This document shows positions 8,418-17,230 of a stretch of 55,960 nucleotides of DNA, piece after piece. Numbering within the stretch: position 1 is the first letter of the stretch; every line of letters begins with the position of its first letter. Source of the DNA: SIG454 sp045646365 (GTDB taxonomy: Bacteria > Bacillota > Clostridia > Monoglobales > Monoglobaceae); contig JAZRKP010000008.1 in the NCBI GenBank assembly GCA_045646365.1, positions 1-55,960 of the forward strand. The letters run 5' to 3'. The position numbers and the translations under genes are program-made. Below the pieces are notes generated by a model, which saw nothing but the letters and a program-made list of their open reading frames with translations, did no database searches and had not been told where the DNA came from.

Positions 8418-9071
8418 TTATTTTTCAAAGGCTGAAAATGTTGGACACAATTCCCCAATCGGACAATTTGCGCAATCAGGTTTTTGTGCTTTACAATAGG
8501 CTCTTCCGTGTTCGACAAGACAGTGACAAAACCAGGACCATTCCTCTTTTGGAATAATTTTCATCAGGTCAAGTTCGATTTTATATGGGTCTTTGTTCTT
8601 TGTAAACCCAAAGCGGTTAGATAGTCTTGTTGCGTGTGTATCGACGACAATCCCCGGTATTCCGAAAACATCGCCTAACACAAGGTTTGCAGTTTTTCGT
8701 CCTACGCCCGGCAGAGAGAGCAGAGCCTCCATATTATCGGGGACAACACCATCGAAATCAGAAATAAGTTTCTGGCAGCAGCCGATAATGTTCTTAGCTT
8801 TATTTTTATAAAATCCACAGGACTTTATCATTTCACGAAGTTCAAGCTCGTTTGCGAAAGCAAAGGAATAAACATCAGGATATTTCTCGAATAAAGCAGG
8901 GGTTACCATATTGACTCTTGCGTCAGTGCATTGAGCTGCAAGCTGTGTTGCAATAAGAAGTTGCAGAGGAGAATTGAAATCAAGCGAGCATTCTGCTTCG
9001 CCATACACATTTCTGAAAACATCAATGATTTTTTCAGCACGATTTCTGGTTTGAGATAAATTTTCGTTCAA
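8418..9071 (-). CDS. nth: Endonuclease III (DNA glycosylase / AP lyase)
   Basis: Base excision repair enzyme that removes oxidised pyrimidines. It has the helix-hairpin-helix LPGVGRKTANLVL with the catalytic lysine, then the catalytic aspartate in VVDTHATRL. At the C-terminus is the four-cysteine [4Fe-4S] cluster signature CKAQKPDCANCPIGELC. I chose the TTG at 9071 because AGGGGGT lies nine bases upstream; an in-frame TTG at 9092 would add seven residues but would remove that ribosome site. The length of 217 residues is normal for the family. It is divergent from glyA. Confidence 0.93.
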   Translation of the reverse strand: MNENLSQTRNRAEKIIDVFRNVYGEAECSLDFNSPLQLLIATQLAAQCTDARVNMVTPALFEKYPDVYSFAFANELELREMIKSCGFYKNKAKNIIGCCQKLISDFDGVVPDNMEALLSLPGVGRKTANLVLGDVFGIPGIVVDTHATRLSNRFGFTKNKDPYKIELDLMKIIPKEEWSWFCHCLVEHGRAYCKAQKPDCANCPIGELCPTFSAFEK

Positions 9072-9086
9072 ATTTACTTTACCCCC

Positions 9087-9115
9087 TTGCAAAACAACAA
9101 CAAATATATTATAAT
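9087..9115 (+). promoter_or_regulatory. Sigma-A promoter of glyA
   Basis: TTGCAA at 9087-9092 and TATAAT at 9110-9115 with a 17-base spacer. The -35 box overlaps the region just upstream of the nth start on the other strand. Confidence 0.8.
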
Positions 9116-9156
9116 ATAAAAAATAAGATTTGTAAAGACTTTAGGAGGAAAAATTT

Positions 9157-10395
9157 ATGCGAGATTATAAATTTTTAAAAGAGGCTGATTCTGAAGTATT
9201 TGAGGCGATAGGCCTTGAAACAGGCAGACAGCAGAATAAAATTGAACTTATAGCGTCCGAAAACTTTGTTAGTGAGGCTGTTATGGAGGCTATGGGTTCA
9301 CCGCTTACAAATAAATATGCAGAGGGCTATCCAGGGAAGAGATATTACGGTGGATGTGAATATGTTGACATTGTTGAAACTCTTGCAATAGAGAGAGCGA
9401 AGAAACTTTTTGGTGCTGAGTTTGCAAATGTTCAGCCACATTCAGGGGCATCTGCTAACCTTGCTGTGTTCTTTGCGGCAATGGAGCCGGGGGACACATA
9501 TCTTGGAATGAATCTCGCTCATGGTGGACATTTAAGTCATGGTTCACCGGTTAATATTTCAGGTAAATATTTCAATGTTGTTCCTTATGGGGTTGACCCG
9601 GAAACACATCTTATCAATTATGATGAGGTTAGAGCACTTGCTTTAGAACATAAACCAAAGCTTATTTTAGCGGGGGCCAGTGCATATGCAAGAACAATCG
9701 ATTTTGCGAAATTCAGAGAGATTGCTGATGAAGTTGGGGCATATCTTATGGTTGATATGGCACACATAGCAGGTCTTGTTGCGGCAGGCCTTCATCCAAG
9801 CCCTGTTCCTTATGCAGACTTTGTTACGACAACAACTCACAAGACATTAAGAGGACCAAGAGGCGGACTTATTCTTTGTAAAGAAAAGTATGGTGCTATG
9901 ATAAATAAGGCTGTTTTCCCAGGTTGTCAGGGCGGACCTTTGATGCATGTTATAGCGGCAAAGGCTGTATGCTTCAAGGAAGCGTTATCTGATGAATTTA
10001 AGGCATACCAGATGCAGATTAAGAAGAATGCGGATGCTCTTTCAAAGGCTCTTATCAGTAAAGGTGTTAAGATTGTTTCCGGCGGAACAGATAATCACCT
10101 TATGCTTCTCGATTTAACTGTTTTCGATAAGACCGGTAAGGAAGTTGAGCATGCTCTTGACGAAGTTTGTATTACAGTTAATAAAAATACTATCCCGAAC
10201 GACCCACAAAGCCCGTTTGTTACAAGCGGTATAAGAATCGGTACACCTGCTGTTACAAGCCGTGGTATGGTTGAAGAGGATATGGAAGAAATTGCTGATA
10301 TGATTTATCTTACCATAACTGATTTTGATAATAAGAAAGATGAAATTAAGGAAAGAGTAAAGGCACTTTGCTCGAAATATCCGCTTTATGAATAA
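9157..10395 (+). CDS. glyA: Serine hydroxymethyltransferase
   Basis: 412 residues, the usual length. The enzyme converts serine and tetrahydrofolate to glycine and 5,10-methylene-tetrahydrofolate in the cytoplasm with pyridoxal phosphate. Visible motifs are NKYAEGYPGKRYYGG near the N-terminus, LSHGSPVN, VDMAHIAGL, and TTTHKTLRGPRGG, whose lysine at residue 229 binds PLP. AGGAGG precedes the ATG at good spacing, with the promoter at 9087-9115. The 3' end overlaps the next gene by eight bases. Confidence 0.97.
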   Translation: MRDYKFLKEADSEVFEAIGLETGRQQNKIELIASENFVSEAVMEAMGSPLTNKYAEGYPGKRYYGGCEYVDIVETLAIERAKKLFGAEFANVQPHSGASANLAVFFAAMEPGDTYLGMNLAHGGHLSHGSPVNISGKYFNVVPYGVDPETHLINYDEVRALALEHKPKLILAGASAYARTIDFAKFREIADEVGAYLMVDMAHIAGLVAAGLHPSPVPYADFVTTTTHKTLRGPRGGLILCKEKYGAMINKAVFPGCQGGPLMHVIAAKAVCFKEALSDEFKAYQMQIKKNADALSKALISKGVKIVSGGTDNHLMLLDLTVFDKTGKEVEHALDEVCITVNKNTIPNDPQSPFVTSGIRIGTPAVTSRGMVEEDMEEIADMIYLTITDFDNKKDEIKERVKALCSKYPLYE

Positions 10396-11182
10396 TTTTG
10401 ATGAAAAGTGGAAGTGTCCTAATTGTGACACATTTAACAACGGCAGACGATGTATTGTCTGCGGTCACAAACAGCAAATAAGTAATTTAAGCCCTCTTGG
10501 TGGAGGGCTTAAATCGACTGTACCTGAAAAAACTGAATCGGGGAATAAAAAGCGGATTATAGCTATCGTTTCCGCTTCTTGTATAGTTGGAATTGCAATC
10601 GTATGCTGGTTCATAAGCTTTTTGATTATGGATAATGAAACTGTTAAACCAAAAACCAGGACGGAAAAAGTTCAAAATGAAATCCTCGCAGAAGAGGAAG
10701 AAAAGGAAGAATTTTTCACGGACTCTGTTCTTAATAGAAGATTCAACATTTCAAAAACAGTTGAAGATATTCAGGTCGACAACACATTTGTTGCGGTTGA
10801 GTCGGAAAAAATACTTTTCGTTTATCCTAAACTGTTTGAGTGTGTTGCTGAAAATGTCTACAAGGCTTATGACGAAACGGCGTATGTTGCGTATGGATAT
10901 GATGAATGGAACGGAAGTCTTTCGGAACTGGTTGAGAAGAGAAAAGCATTATATGGGAATATGGTAGGCTATGAAGAGGCTGTGGACAGCACTTATGTTA
11001 TTTCAACGGAGCGGAACGGAATCAGCTACTATGAAAAGGGTCTGATTCAGGACGGAAAGGTTGTGTCCTTTGTTTTTGCATATCCTACAGAATATAAAAG
11101 TGCATATGAGCGGTATGCAGAGGATATAGCGGAGGGACTTGCGTTCCCTGATACGAGTGGGATAGAGGTTATTGAAGAATAG
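10388..11182 (+). CDS. Zinc-ribbon membrane protein of unknown function
   Basis: 264 residues. A short zinc ribbon opens the protein, with cysteines at 10, 13, 22 and 25 (CPNC and CIVC). After a linker, one hydrophobic segment at about 55-77 anchors it in the membrane. An acidic stretch (EEEEKEEFF) follows, then an extracellular domain of about 160 residues with many Tyr and Glu. The ATG lies inside the glyA coding sequence, an eight-base overlap that implies translational coupling. Zinc-ribbon membrane proteins of this form are frequent in Clostridia, but I do not know a function for this one. Confidence 0.75.
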   Translation: MNNFDEKWKCPNCDTFNNGRRCIVCGHKQQISNLSPLGGGLKSTVPEKTESGNKKRIIAIVSASCIVGIAIVCWFISFLIMDNETVKPKTRTEKVQNEILAEEEEKEEFFTDSVLNRRFNISKTVEDIQVDNTFVAVESEKILFVYPKLFECVAENVYKAYDETAYVAYGYDEWNGSLSELVEKRKALYGNMVGYEEAVDSTYVISTERNGISYYEKGLIQDGKVVSFVFAYPTEYKSAYERYAEDIAEGLAFPDTSGIEVIEE

Positions 11183-11199
11183 GAATTGAGGGAAATTGT

Positions 11200-12468
11200 A
11201 TGAACACACCATTGGCTGACAGATTAAGGCCGACCAAGCTTTCTGAGGTTGTCGGACAGAAACATATTTTGGGTGAAAATAAAATCCTGAACAACATTGT
11301 CGCATCAGGAAATATCCCAAATATGATTTTCTACGGCCCGTCAGGAACAGGGAAAACAACGGTTGCGAATATTATTGCAAAAGCCAGTAACAGAACGCTT
11401 TATAAGCTTAATGCCACTAATGCGTCTGTTGCTGATGTGAAGAATATTTGTGCTGATGCGGATTCTTTGATGTCGCAAAATGGTGTTCTTTTATACCTCG
11501 ATGAAATTCAGAATTTCAATAAAAAGCAACAACAGTCCTTGCTTGAATACATTGAAAATGGGAAGATAACTCTTATCGCAAGCACAACGGAAAATCCGTA
11601 TTTCTATATTTACAATGCTATTTTAAGCCGAAGCATTGTTTTTGAGTTTAAGGCTTTGATGCCCGAGGATATTGAAACTGCACTGAAACGGGGAATAAAG
11701 GTTGTTCAGGGTGATTTCAAGGAAAAGATAAAGGTGTCAAAAGATGCGATTAAATTCCTTGCGGAAAAGGCAAACGGAGATGTTCGCCGAGCACTCAATT
11801 TTCTTGAGATGGTCATTACATATACGAAACCTAATGAAAAGACAGAGATTTCGGTTGATGTGCCTGTTGCGGAACAGACTATATCGCAAAAGGCGTTTCG
11901 CTATGATAAAAAGGGCGATAGTCAGTATGATGTTATGAGTGCTTTGCAGAAATCCATAAGAGGTTCTGACCCTGACGCGGCAATACATTATCTTGGCAGA
12001 CTTATTGCGGCAGAGGATTTGCAATCGGCGTGCAGACGGCTTATGGTTATTGCAGCGGAGGATATAGGTCTTGCATATCCTATGGCGATACCGATTGTAA
12101 AGGCTTGTGTTGACAGTGCTTTAATGCTGGGACTTCCTGAGGGGAGGATACCATTGGCAGATGCGGCGATTTTGCTTGCGACGGCACCAAAATCCAACTC
12201 GGCATATCTTGCACTGGACTCGGCGCTTTACGATATTGAAAATACGGATACGGGGGAAATCCCAAGACAACTTCAAAATATGAAATATGACGGAGCGGGG
12301 GATGTAAAAAGAGGACAGAATTATCTCTATCCTCACGATTACCCCAATCACTATGTAAGGCAACAGTATTTGCCTGATAAAATTAAGAATAAAAAATATT
12401 ACGAATATGGTGAAAACAAAACCGAACAGGCGGCGAAAGAATACTGGAAGAAAATTAAATCAGAATAA
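11200..12468 (+). CDS. rarA: Replication-associated recombination protein A (AAA+ ATPase)
   Basis: 422 residues. RarA/MgsA acts at stalled replication forks and is related to clamp-loader subunits. The N-terminus PLADRLRPTKLSEVVGQ is diagnostic. Walker A is GPSGTGKTT near residues 46-54 and Walker B LYLDEIQ near 98-104, with sensor 1 at IASTTENPYF. The C-terminal half has the MgsA tetramerisation region (SDPDAAIHYLGRLIAAEDL). It begins 17 bases after the zinc-ribbon gene behind a GAGGGAAA site. Its 3' end overlaps tail-to-tail with tmcAL by nine bases. Confidence 0.95.
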   Translation: MNTPLADRLRPTKLSEVVGQKHILGENKILNNIVASGNIPNMIFYGPSGTGKTTVANIIAKASNRTLYKLNATNASVADVKNICADADSLMSQNGVLLYLDEIQNFNKKQQQSLLEYIENGKITLIASTTENPYFYIYNAILSRSIVFEFKALMPEDIETALKRGIKVVQGDFKEKIKVSKDAIKFLAEKANGDVRRALNFLEMVITYTKPNEKTEISVDVPVAEQTISQKAFRYDKKGDSQYDVMSALQKSIRGSDPDAAIHYLGRLIAAEDLQSACRRLMVIAAEDIGLAYPMAIPIVKACVDSALMLGLPEGRIPLADAAILLATAPKSNSAYLALDSALYDIENTDTGEIPRQLQNMKYDGAGDVKRGQNYLYPHDYPNHYVRQQYLPDKIKNKKYYEYGENKTEQAAKEYWKKIKSE

Positions 12469-13584
12469 ATCATAAATTTTGTCAAACAGAAGTTCTTTTT
12501 TCCACATTTCTTCGGCAAGAGGGTTTTGTAAAGCTTTGATATGGTTGAAATTTTTAGCAAGAGGCAGTTTTGTCTCTTGTTTTATTTTATTTAAAAGTTC
12601 CTGACCATTCTTGTTGAAATCGAGAATTTTAATATACTGTGGGGGAACCAAGTCGATTTTCTTTATACCGAGGAAGGCATGGAGAAGGATTCGCCTTATT
12701 CTGCTGTGGGCATACCGCTTTGACTTGATATTATCACAAAGTTCGTCAAATGAGCTACTGATTAAGGCGGCTTTCTTTATCTTGTTTTCCAAACCCTCAG
12801 AAACATCAGCGACATATTTAAGTTCGTCTGCTGACATTTTACAAATGGATGCAATAATTGCTTTTTCCATATTCTTTATGTCGTGAATTTTTGCATTTTC
12901 GTAGACAGAAAGCGTGTTATCGGGAACAAATCCGTCAAGGGGTGAGCCGTCAGAAATAAGCTTTCTTGCGGCAGTTGCACTGATGAATTCACCGTCAAGA
13001 CTGTCTGAATTGTATCCGCCACCCCGTCGGTAAACGGGAACTGCGTCGATTTTTGAATCGAGTTTATATTTTGCCTTGAGATATTCTATGGCGAGAATAT
13101 TATTGGGCATTGAAACAACATCGTCTGAAAAGGACAGAAGTTCCGATAAAGCATTATTTCTTGCGGTTGCATAAGACACTCCGCTTTTTAAATGCTTGGC
13201 AAGGCTTTCCTTATATTCCCAGGGTTCTTCCGCAAGAATATAGGCAATCTCGCTTATTGCCATAATGTCCAGAGTTTCAGTTCCAAAGGAAATGAAATTT
13301 GCGTTAAGGGCGTCAAGGATAGTGACCCCACAATGGGCAAACCGCTCAGCACTGCATAAAGACATAACTGTCGGAAGCTCTATAACCAAATCTATTCCGT
13401 TCTTTAAAGCGGCTTTGGCACGGGTTTGCTTGTCAAAAACCGCAATATCACCACGCTGAACATAGTTACCGCTCATAATTGCAACAACAAAGTCTGCTCC
13501 GCATAGCTTTTTTGCTGTTTCAATCTGGTATTTATGTCCAAGATGAAATGGGTTGTATTCACAAATTATTCCAAGAATTTTCAT
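12460..13584 (-). CDS. tmcAL: tRNA(Met) cytidine acetate ligase (TmcAL / YlbM family)
   Basis: 374 residues from the ATG at 13584, chosen because GAGGTGAT lies just before it; the GTG three codons upstream is part of that site. TmcAL uses acetate and ATP to acetylate the wobble cytidine of elongator tRNA-Met. The nucleotidyltransferase signature EYNPFHLGHKYQI is at residues about 9-21, followed by IMSGNYVQRGD, IDLVIELP and the later ISATAARKLI. The stop codon overlaps the end of the convergent rarA gene, with no terminator space between them. Confidence 0.93.
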   Translation of the reverse strand: MKILGIICEYNPFHLGHKYQIETAKKLCGADFVVAIMSGNYVQRGDIAVFDKQTRAKAALKNGIDLVIELPTVMSLCSAERFAHCGVTILDALNANFISFGTETLDIMAISEIAYILAEEPWEYKESLAKHLKSGVSYATARNNALSELLSFSDDVVSMPNNILAIEYLKAKYKLDSKIDAVPVYRRGGGYNSDSLDGEFISATAARKLISDGSPLDGFVPDNTLSVYENAKIHDIKNMEKAIIASICKMSADELKYVADVSEGLENKIKKAALISSSFDELCDNIKSKRYAHSRIRRILLHAFLGIKKIDLVPPQYIKILDFNKNGQELLNKIKQETKLPLAKNFNHIKALQNPLAEEMWKKELLFDKIYDLF

Positions 13585-13663
13585 TATTATCACCTCAATA
13601 TATATGTTAGCATACTTAAATCAAAAATTCAATAACAGAATGTCGAAAAATAACAATAAACTC

Positions 13664-13692
13664 TTGACAAGTGGGAAAATGTGTGATAAACT
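13664..13692 (+). promoter_or_regulatory. Promoter of the T-box operon
   Basis: TTGACA at 13664-13669, a 17-base spacer, and TAAACT at 13687-13692 preceded by TGA (extended -10). It lies directly upstream of the T-box leader. Confidence 0.75.
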
Positions 13693-13699
13693 TAGAAAC

Positions 13700-13970
13700 A
13701 TGATAAAGGCGACGACCGGAAACAAGTAGGGATATTTGATTCTTTCAGAGAGCTGTCGGATGGTGCGAGACAGTAAGATAGAATATTTTGAATACATTCC
13801 GAGAGCTGAACACCGAAAGGTTATTCTGAGTAGATTGTTACGGGGGTGCCCGTTATAGCACAAGGGTATGAAAGTACCTGTAAAGGCTGACATTGTGAAA
13901 TGTTGGTAAATTGAGGTGGTACCACGGGAATTTCTCGTCCTCTGAAATCATATTTCAGAGGGCGTTTTTT
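13700..13970 (+). promoter_or_regulatory. T-box riboswitch leader, Tyr-type specifier
   Basis: This fills the 421-base gap before the symporter. Stem I has CGGAA (13716-13720) pairing with TTCCG (13797-13801) around an AAGTAGG internal-loop strand and GAATACA on the other side. The three bases after GAA, TAC at 13792-13794, are the specifier, giving tyrosine. The distal part (AGAGAGCTGTCGGATGGTGCGAGACAG) has the usual stem I apex. The T-box core GAGGTGGTACCACGGG is at 13913-13928. Its TGGT bulge pairs with ACCA, so the tRNA should have discriminator A, which fits tRNA-Tyr. The terminator is CCTCTGAAAT/ATTTCAGAGG, extended by three pairs, then six T (13936-13970). Uncharged tRNA should switch the operon on. 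Confidence 0.92.
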
Positions 13971-14005
13971 GTGCCTCTGAAAAATATAAGAAAGGGGCAG
14001 ATATT

Positions 14006-15538
14006 ATGTTTGCTAAAGTATTGATGTTGGTAGTGTTTTTTGCGCTGATGCTTGGTGTTGGGTTCTATTGCCGTCGTCAGGCTGCAGGTGTTTCAGGCTT
14101 TGTTCTTGGTGGAAGAAATGTTGGTCCCTGGCTTACTGCTTTTGGCTACGGAACTTCGTATTTTTCGGCAGTTATTTTTGTCGGATACGCAGGTCAGTTC
14201 GGCTGGAAATTTGGAGTTGCTTCAACCTGGATTGGGATTGGAAATGCCTTTATCGGTGCTCTTCTTGCGTGGATTATTCTCGGAAGAAGAACAAGACTTA
14301 TGACACAGAGCCTTAAAACAGCAACGATGCCTGAGTTTTTCGGTAAGAGGTTTGAAAGCAATGCGATTAAAATTGTTGCATCGGTTATCGTATTTATATT
14401 TATGATTCCGTACACAGCGTCTTTATATAACGGTCTTTCAAGACTGTTCAGCATGGCGTTTCCGGGGATTGAATATTCCGTTTGCGTTGTTGTTATGGCT
14501 GTATTCACAGGGGTATATGTGATTGCGGGCGGATATATGGCAACGGCTATAAATGACTTTATTCAGGGAATTATAATGCTCGGCGGTATAGTTGCTGTGA
14601 TTTCGGCAGTTCTCAATCTGAACGGTGGATTTATGGGTTCACTTATGGAGCTTAGTAAGGTAACTGATTCGTCCGTAACGGATATGCCGGGAGCGTTTGC
14701 TTCGTTTTTCGGACCGGACCCGCTTAATCTTATGTTTGTCGTTATTCTGACATCCCTCGGAACATGGGGGCTTCCTCAGATGATACAGAAATTTTATGTT
14801 ATCAAGAGCGAAAAGGACATAACAAAAGGAACTATAATCTCGTCTGTTTTTGCACTTGTTGTTGCAGGCGGATGCTATTTCCTCGGCGGTTTCGGAAGAA
14901 TCTTTTCTGTTGATGTTGCAAAAGACGGCTTTGATGCAATAATTCCGCAGATGCTCAGCGGACTTGACAGTGATATTCTTATCGGGGTTGTTATCGTTCT
15001 TGTGCTTTCAGCGTCAATGTCAACGCTTTCGTCTCTTGTCCTGACATCAAGCTCAACAATGACTCTTGATTTAATCAAGGGGAATCTCGTTAAAGAAATG
15101 TCGGAGAAGAAACAGGTTTTGGTTATAAGAATCTTTGTTGTTATCTTTATTGCAGTTTCGGCAATTATTGCTCTTAATAAAGATAAGCTTGGTTATATAG
15201 CGGATATGATGGGCATTTCCTGGGGTGCTATGGCGGGTGCTTTTCTTGCTCCGTTTATGTACGGCTTGTATAGTAAAAAGGTTACAAAGCCTGCAGTTTG
15301 GGTAAGTTTTATATTCGGTACAGGGATAATGGTTCTTAATATGTTCTTAAGACCGATGTTCCCGACAGTTATTCAGTCTCCTATCAGTTGCGGTGTTGTT
15401 GCAATGGTTGGCGGACTCATTCTTGTTCCCCTTGTAAGCCTTGTAACGAAAAAGCCTGACAGTGAGAAAATGGATGCTATATTTGAATGTTACACCCGAT
15501 CTGTTACAGTTTCGAGTAAAGAATCTTTAGGTGAATAG
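14006..15538 (+). CDS. Sodium:solute symporter (SSS family), candidate aryl-acid or aromatic amino-acid importer
   Basis: 510 residues with about 13 hydrophobic segments, typical of the SSS family. Landmarks are the early GFVLGGRNVGPWLTAFGYG, the core GGYMATAINDFIQGIIMLGG, and GAFLAPFMYGLYSKKVTKPA late in the protein. AGAAAGGGG lies before the ATG at 14006. Family members carry acetate, pantothenate, proline, sugars or other acids with Na+. As first gene after a Tyr-type T-box and upstream of an acyl-CoA ligase and iorAB, it most likely imports an arylacetate or an aromatic amino acid. The substrate is inferred from context only. Confidence 0.88.
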   Translation: MFAKVLMLVVFFALMLGVGFYCRRQAAGVSGFVLGGRNVGPWLTAFGYGTSYFSAVIFVGYAGQFGWKFGVASTWIGIGNAFIGALLAWIILGRRTRLMTQSLKTATMPEFFGKRFESNAIKIVASVIVFIFMIPYTASLYNGLSRLFSMAFPGIEYSVCVVVMAVFTGVYVIAGGYMATAINDFIQGIIMLGGIVAVISAVLNLNGGFMGSLMELSKVTDSSVTDMPGAFASFFGPDPLNLMFVVILTSLGTWGLPQMIQKFYVIKSEKDITKGTIISSVFALVVAGGCYFLGGFGRIFSVDVAKDGFDAIIPQMLSGLDSDILIGVVIVLVLSASMSTLSSLVLTSSSTMTLDLIKGNLVKEMSEKKQVLVIRIFVVIFIAVSAIIALNKDKLGYIADMMGISWGAMAGAFLAPFMYGLYSKKVTKPAVWVSFIFGTGIMVLNMFLRPMFPTVIQSPISCGVVAMVGGLILVPLVSLVTKKPDSEKMDAIFECYTRSVTVSSKESLGE

Positions 15539-15583
15539 ATACATAAAAAGTTGAATTTTTTAGATTTAACGGAGGAAATATAA

Positions 15584-17218
15584 ATGGTTATAACAGACTA
15601 TCTTGAACAAAATGAGGCGAAGTTTCCAAACGATGTTGCCTTAGTTGAGATTATTCCAAGTATCATCTCGGAGGCGAGGATTACATGGAAAGAATATTCC
15701 CTTATTCCGCCAAACTCAGAGGAGAGCGGAAGAACGGAGATAACATGGCAGGATTTTAACAGAAAAGCAAACCGCTTTGCTAACCTTCTCCTGAGCAGAG
15801 GTATCAAAAAGGGTGATAAGGTTGCAATCCTTATGATGAACTGCCTTGAATGGCTCCCTGTTTATTTTGGAACTCTTAAAGCAGGAGCGTTGGCTGTTCC
15901 TTTGAATTATAGATATACATCAGATGAAATTAAGTATTGCTTAGGCCTTGCGGAGGCTGATGTTTTGGTGTTTGGCCCTGAATTTATCGGTCGTGTTGAG
16001 GAAATCTGTGATGTTATTCCAAAAGTTAAACAGCTTTTCTATGTTGGAAAAGATTGTCCGAGCTTTGCGGAAAGCTATGACAAAATGACTACATATTGTT
16101 CTTCTAAAACACCTGAAATCAAGCTTGTTCCTGAAGATAACGCGGCGATTTATTTCTCGTCCGGAACAACGGGATTCCCGAAAGCTATTCTTCATAACCA
16201 CGAAAGCTTGCTCCACGCCTGCAAAACTGAGCAAAATCACCACGGGCAGACAAAGGAAGATGTTTTCCTTTGTATTCCGCCTCTTTACCACACAGGTGCA
16301 AAAATGCACTGGTTCGGCAGTTTGGTTGTTGGTGCAAAGTCGGTGCTTTTAAAGGGTGTTAAGCCTGAATGGATTATCCAGACTGCGGCAGATGAAAAAT
16401 GCTCAATAGTATGGCTCTTAGTTCCGTGGGCACAGGATATTTTAGATGCTATTGATGAAGGAACTATTGATATAGGAAACCTTGATTTGTCAGCGTGGAG
16501 GCTTATGCATATCGGCGCTCAGCCTGTTCCGCCAAGTCTTATTAAAAGATGGAAAAGTGTTTTCCCGAATCATCAGTATGACACAAACTATGGTCTCAGC
16601 GAATCCATTGGGCCAGGATGCGTGCATCTTGGAGTTGAGAACATTCATAAGGTTGGTGCAATCGGTAAAGCGGGTTATGGCTGGCAGGTTAAGATTGTTG
16701 ACGAACACGGAAATACGGTAAACCGTGGTGAGGTTGGCGAGCTTGCAGTATACGGCCCCGGTGTTATGACTTGTTATTATAATGACGAGAAATCTACTAA
16801 TGAGGTTTTAAAGGACGGCTGGCTCCATACGGGAGATATGGCTCAGGAGGACGAGGACGGATTTATTTTCCTTGTTGACCGTAAGAAAGATGTTATTATT
16901 TCGGGCGGTGAAAACCTTTACCCCGTTCAGATTGAGGACTTTATAAGAACAAATAATGCGGTTAAGGATGTTGCGGTTATCGGACTTCCTGATGCAAGAC
17001 TCGGTGAAATTGCGGCGGCGATTATTGAACTTAAAGAGGATGTTAATTATACGGAGGAGGAAATGGAGCTTTTCTGCAAAGCGCTCCCTAAATATAAGCG
17101 TCCGAGAAAGATAATTTTTGCTGATGTGCCGAGAAACCCCACAGGAAAAATTGAAAAACCGAAATTAAGAGAAATTTATTGCGGTGAAAGTCTTGTTGCC
17201 GCACAGAATGAAATATAG
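15584..17218 (+). CDS. AMP-forming acyl-CoA ligase, probable arylacetate:CoA ligase
   Basis: 544 residues, class I adenylate-forming enzyme. The phosphate-binding loop SSGTTGFPKAILH begins near residue 192. YGLSESIGP is the A5 motif, WLHTGDMAQEDEDGF and GRKKDVIISGGENLYP mark the hinge, and the catalytic lysine lies in NPTGKIEKP near 520. Overall it resembles the 4-coumarate/long-chain acid ligases, not the separate phenylacetate-CoA ligase (PaaK) family. It makes an acyl-CoA at the cost of ATP to AMP. Directly upstream of iorA in a T-box operon, an arylacetate substrate is the best guess. AACGGAGG precedes the ATG. Lone activity on another acid cannot be excluded. Confidence 0.88.
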   Translation: MVITDYLEQNEAKFPNDVALVEIIPSIISEARITWKEYSLIPPNSEESGRTEITWQDFNRKANRFANLLLSRGIKKGDKVAILMMNCLEWLPVYFGTLKAGALAVPLNYRYTSDEIKYCLGLAEADVLVFGPEFIGRVEEICDVIPKVKQLFYVGKDCPSFAESYDKMTTYCSSKTPEIKLVPEDNAAIYFSSGTTGFPKAILHNHESLLHACKTEQNHHGQTKEDVFLCIPPLYHTGAKMHWFGSLVVGAKSVLLKGVKPEWIIQTAADEKCSIVWLLVPWAQDILDAIDEGTIDIGNLDLSAWRLMHIGAQPVPPSLIKRWKSVFPNHQYDTNYGLSESIGPGCVHLGVENIHKVGAIGKAGYGWQVKIVDEHGNTVNRGEVGELAVYGPGVMTCYYNDEKSTNEVLKDGWLHTGDMAQEDEDGFIFLVDRKKDVIISGGENLYPVQIEDFIRTNNAVKDVAVIGLPDARLGEIAAAIIELKEDVNYTEEEMELFCKALPKYKRPRKIIFADVPRNPTGKIEKPKLREIYCGESLVAAQNEI

Positions 17219-17230
17219 GAGGATGGCACA

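Noticed and set aside
12460..12468. Possible frameshift where rarA and tmcAL overlap
   Set aside because: Both proteins have normal lengths and ends; this is a nine-base tail-to-tail overlap of convergent genes.
13621..13893. Minus-strand 90-codon frame in the gap before the symporter
   Set aside because: The region is a T-box leader on the plus strand with a promoter, specifier loop and terminator; the frame has no ribosome site.
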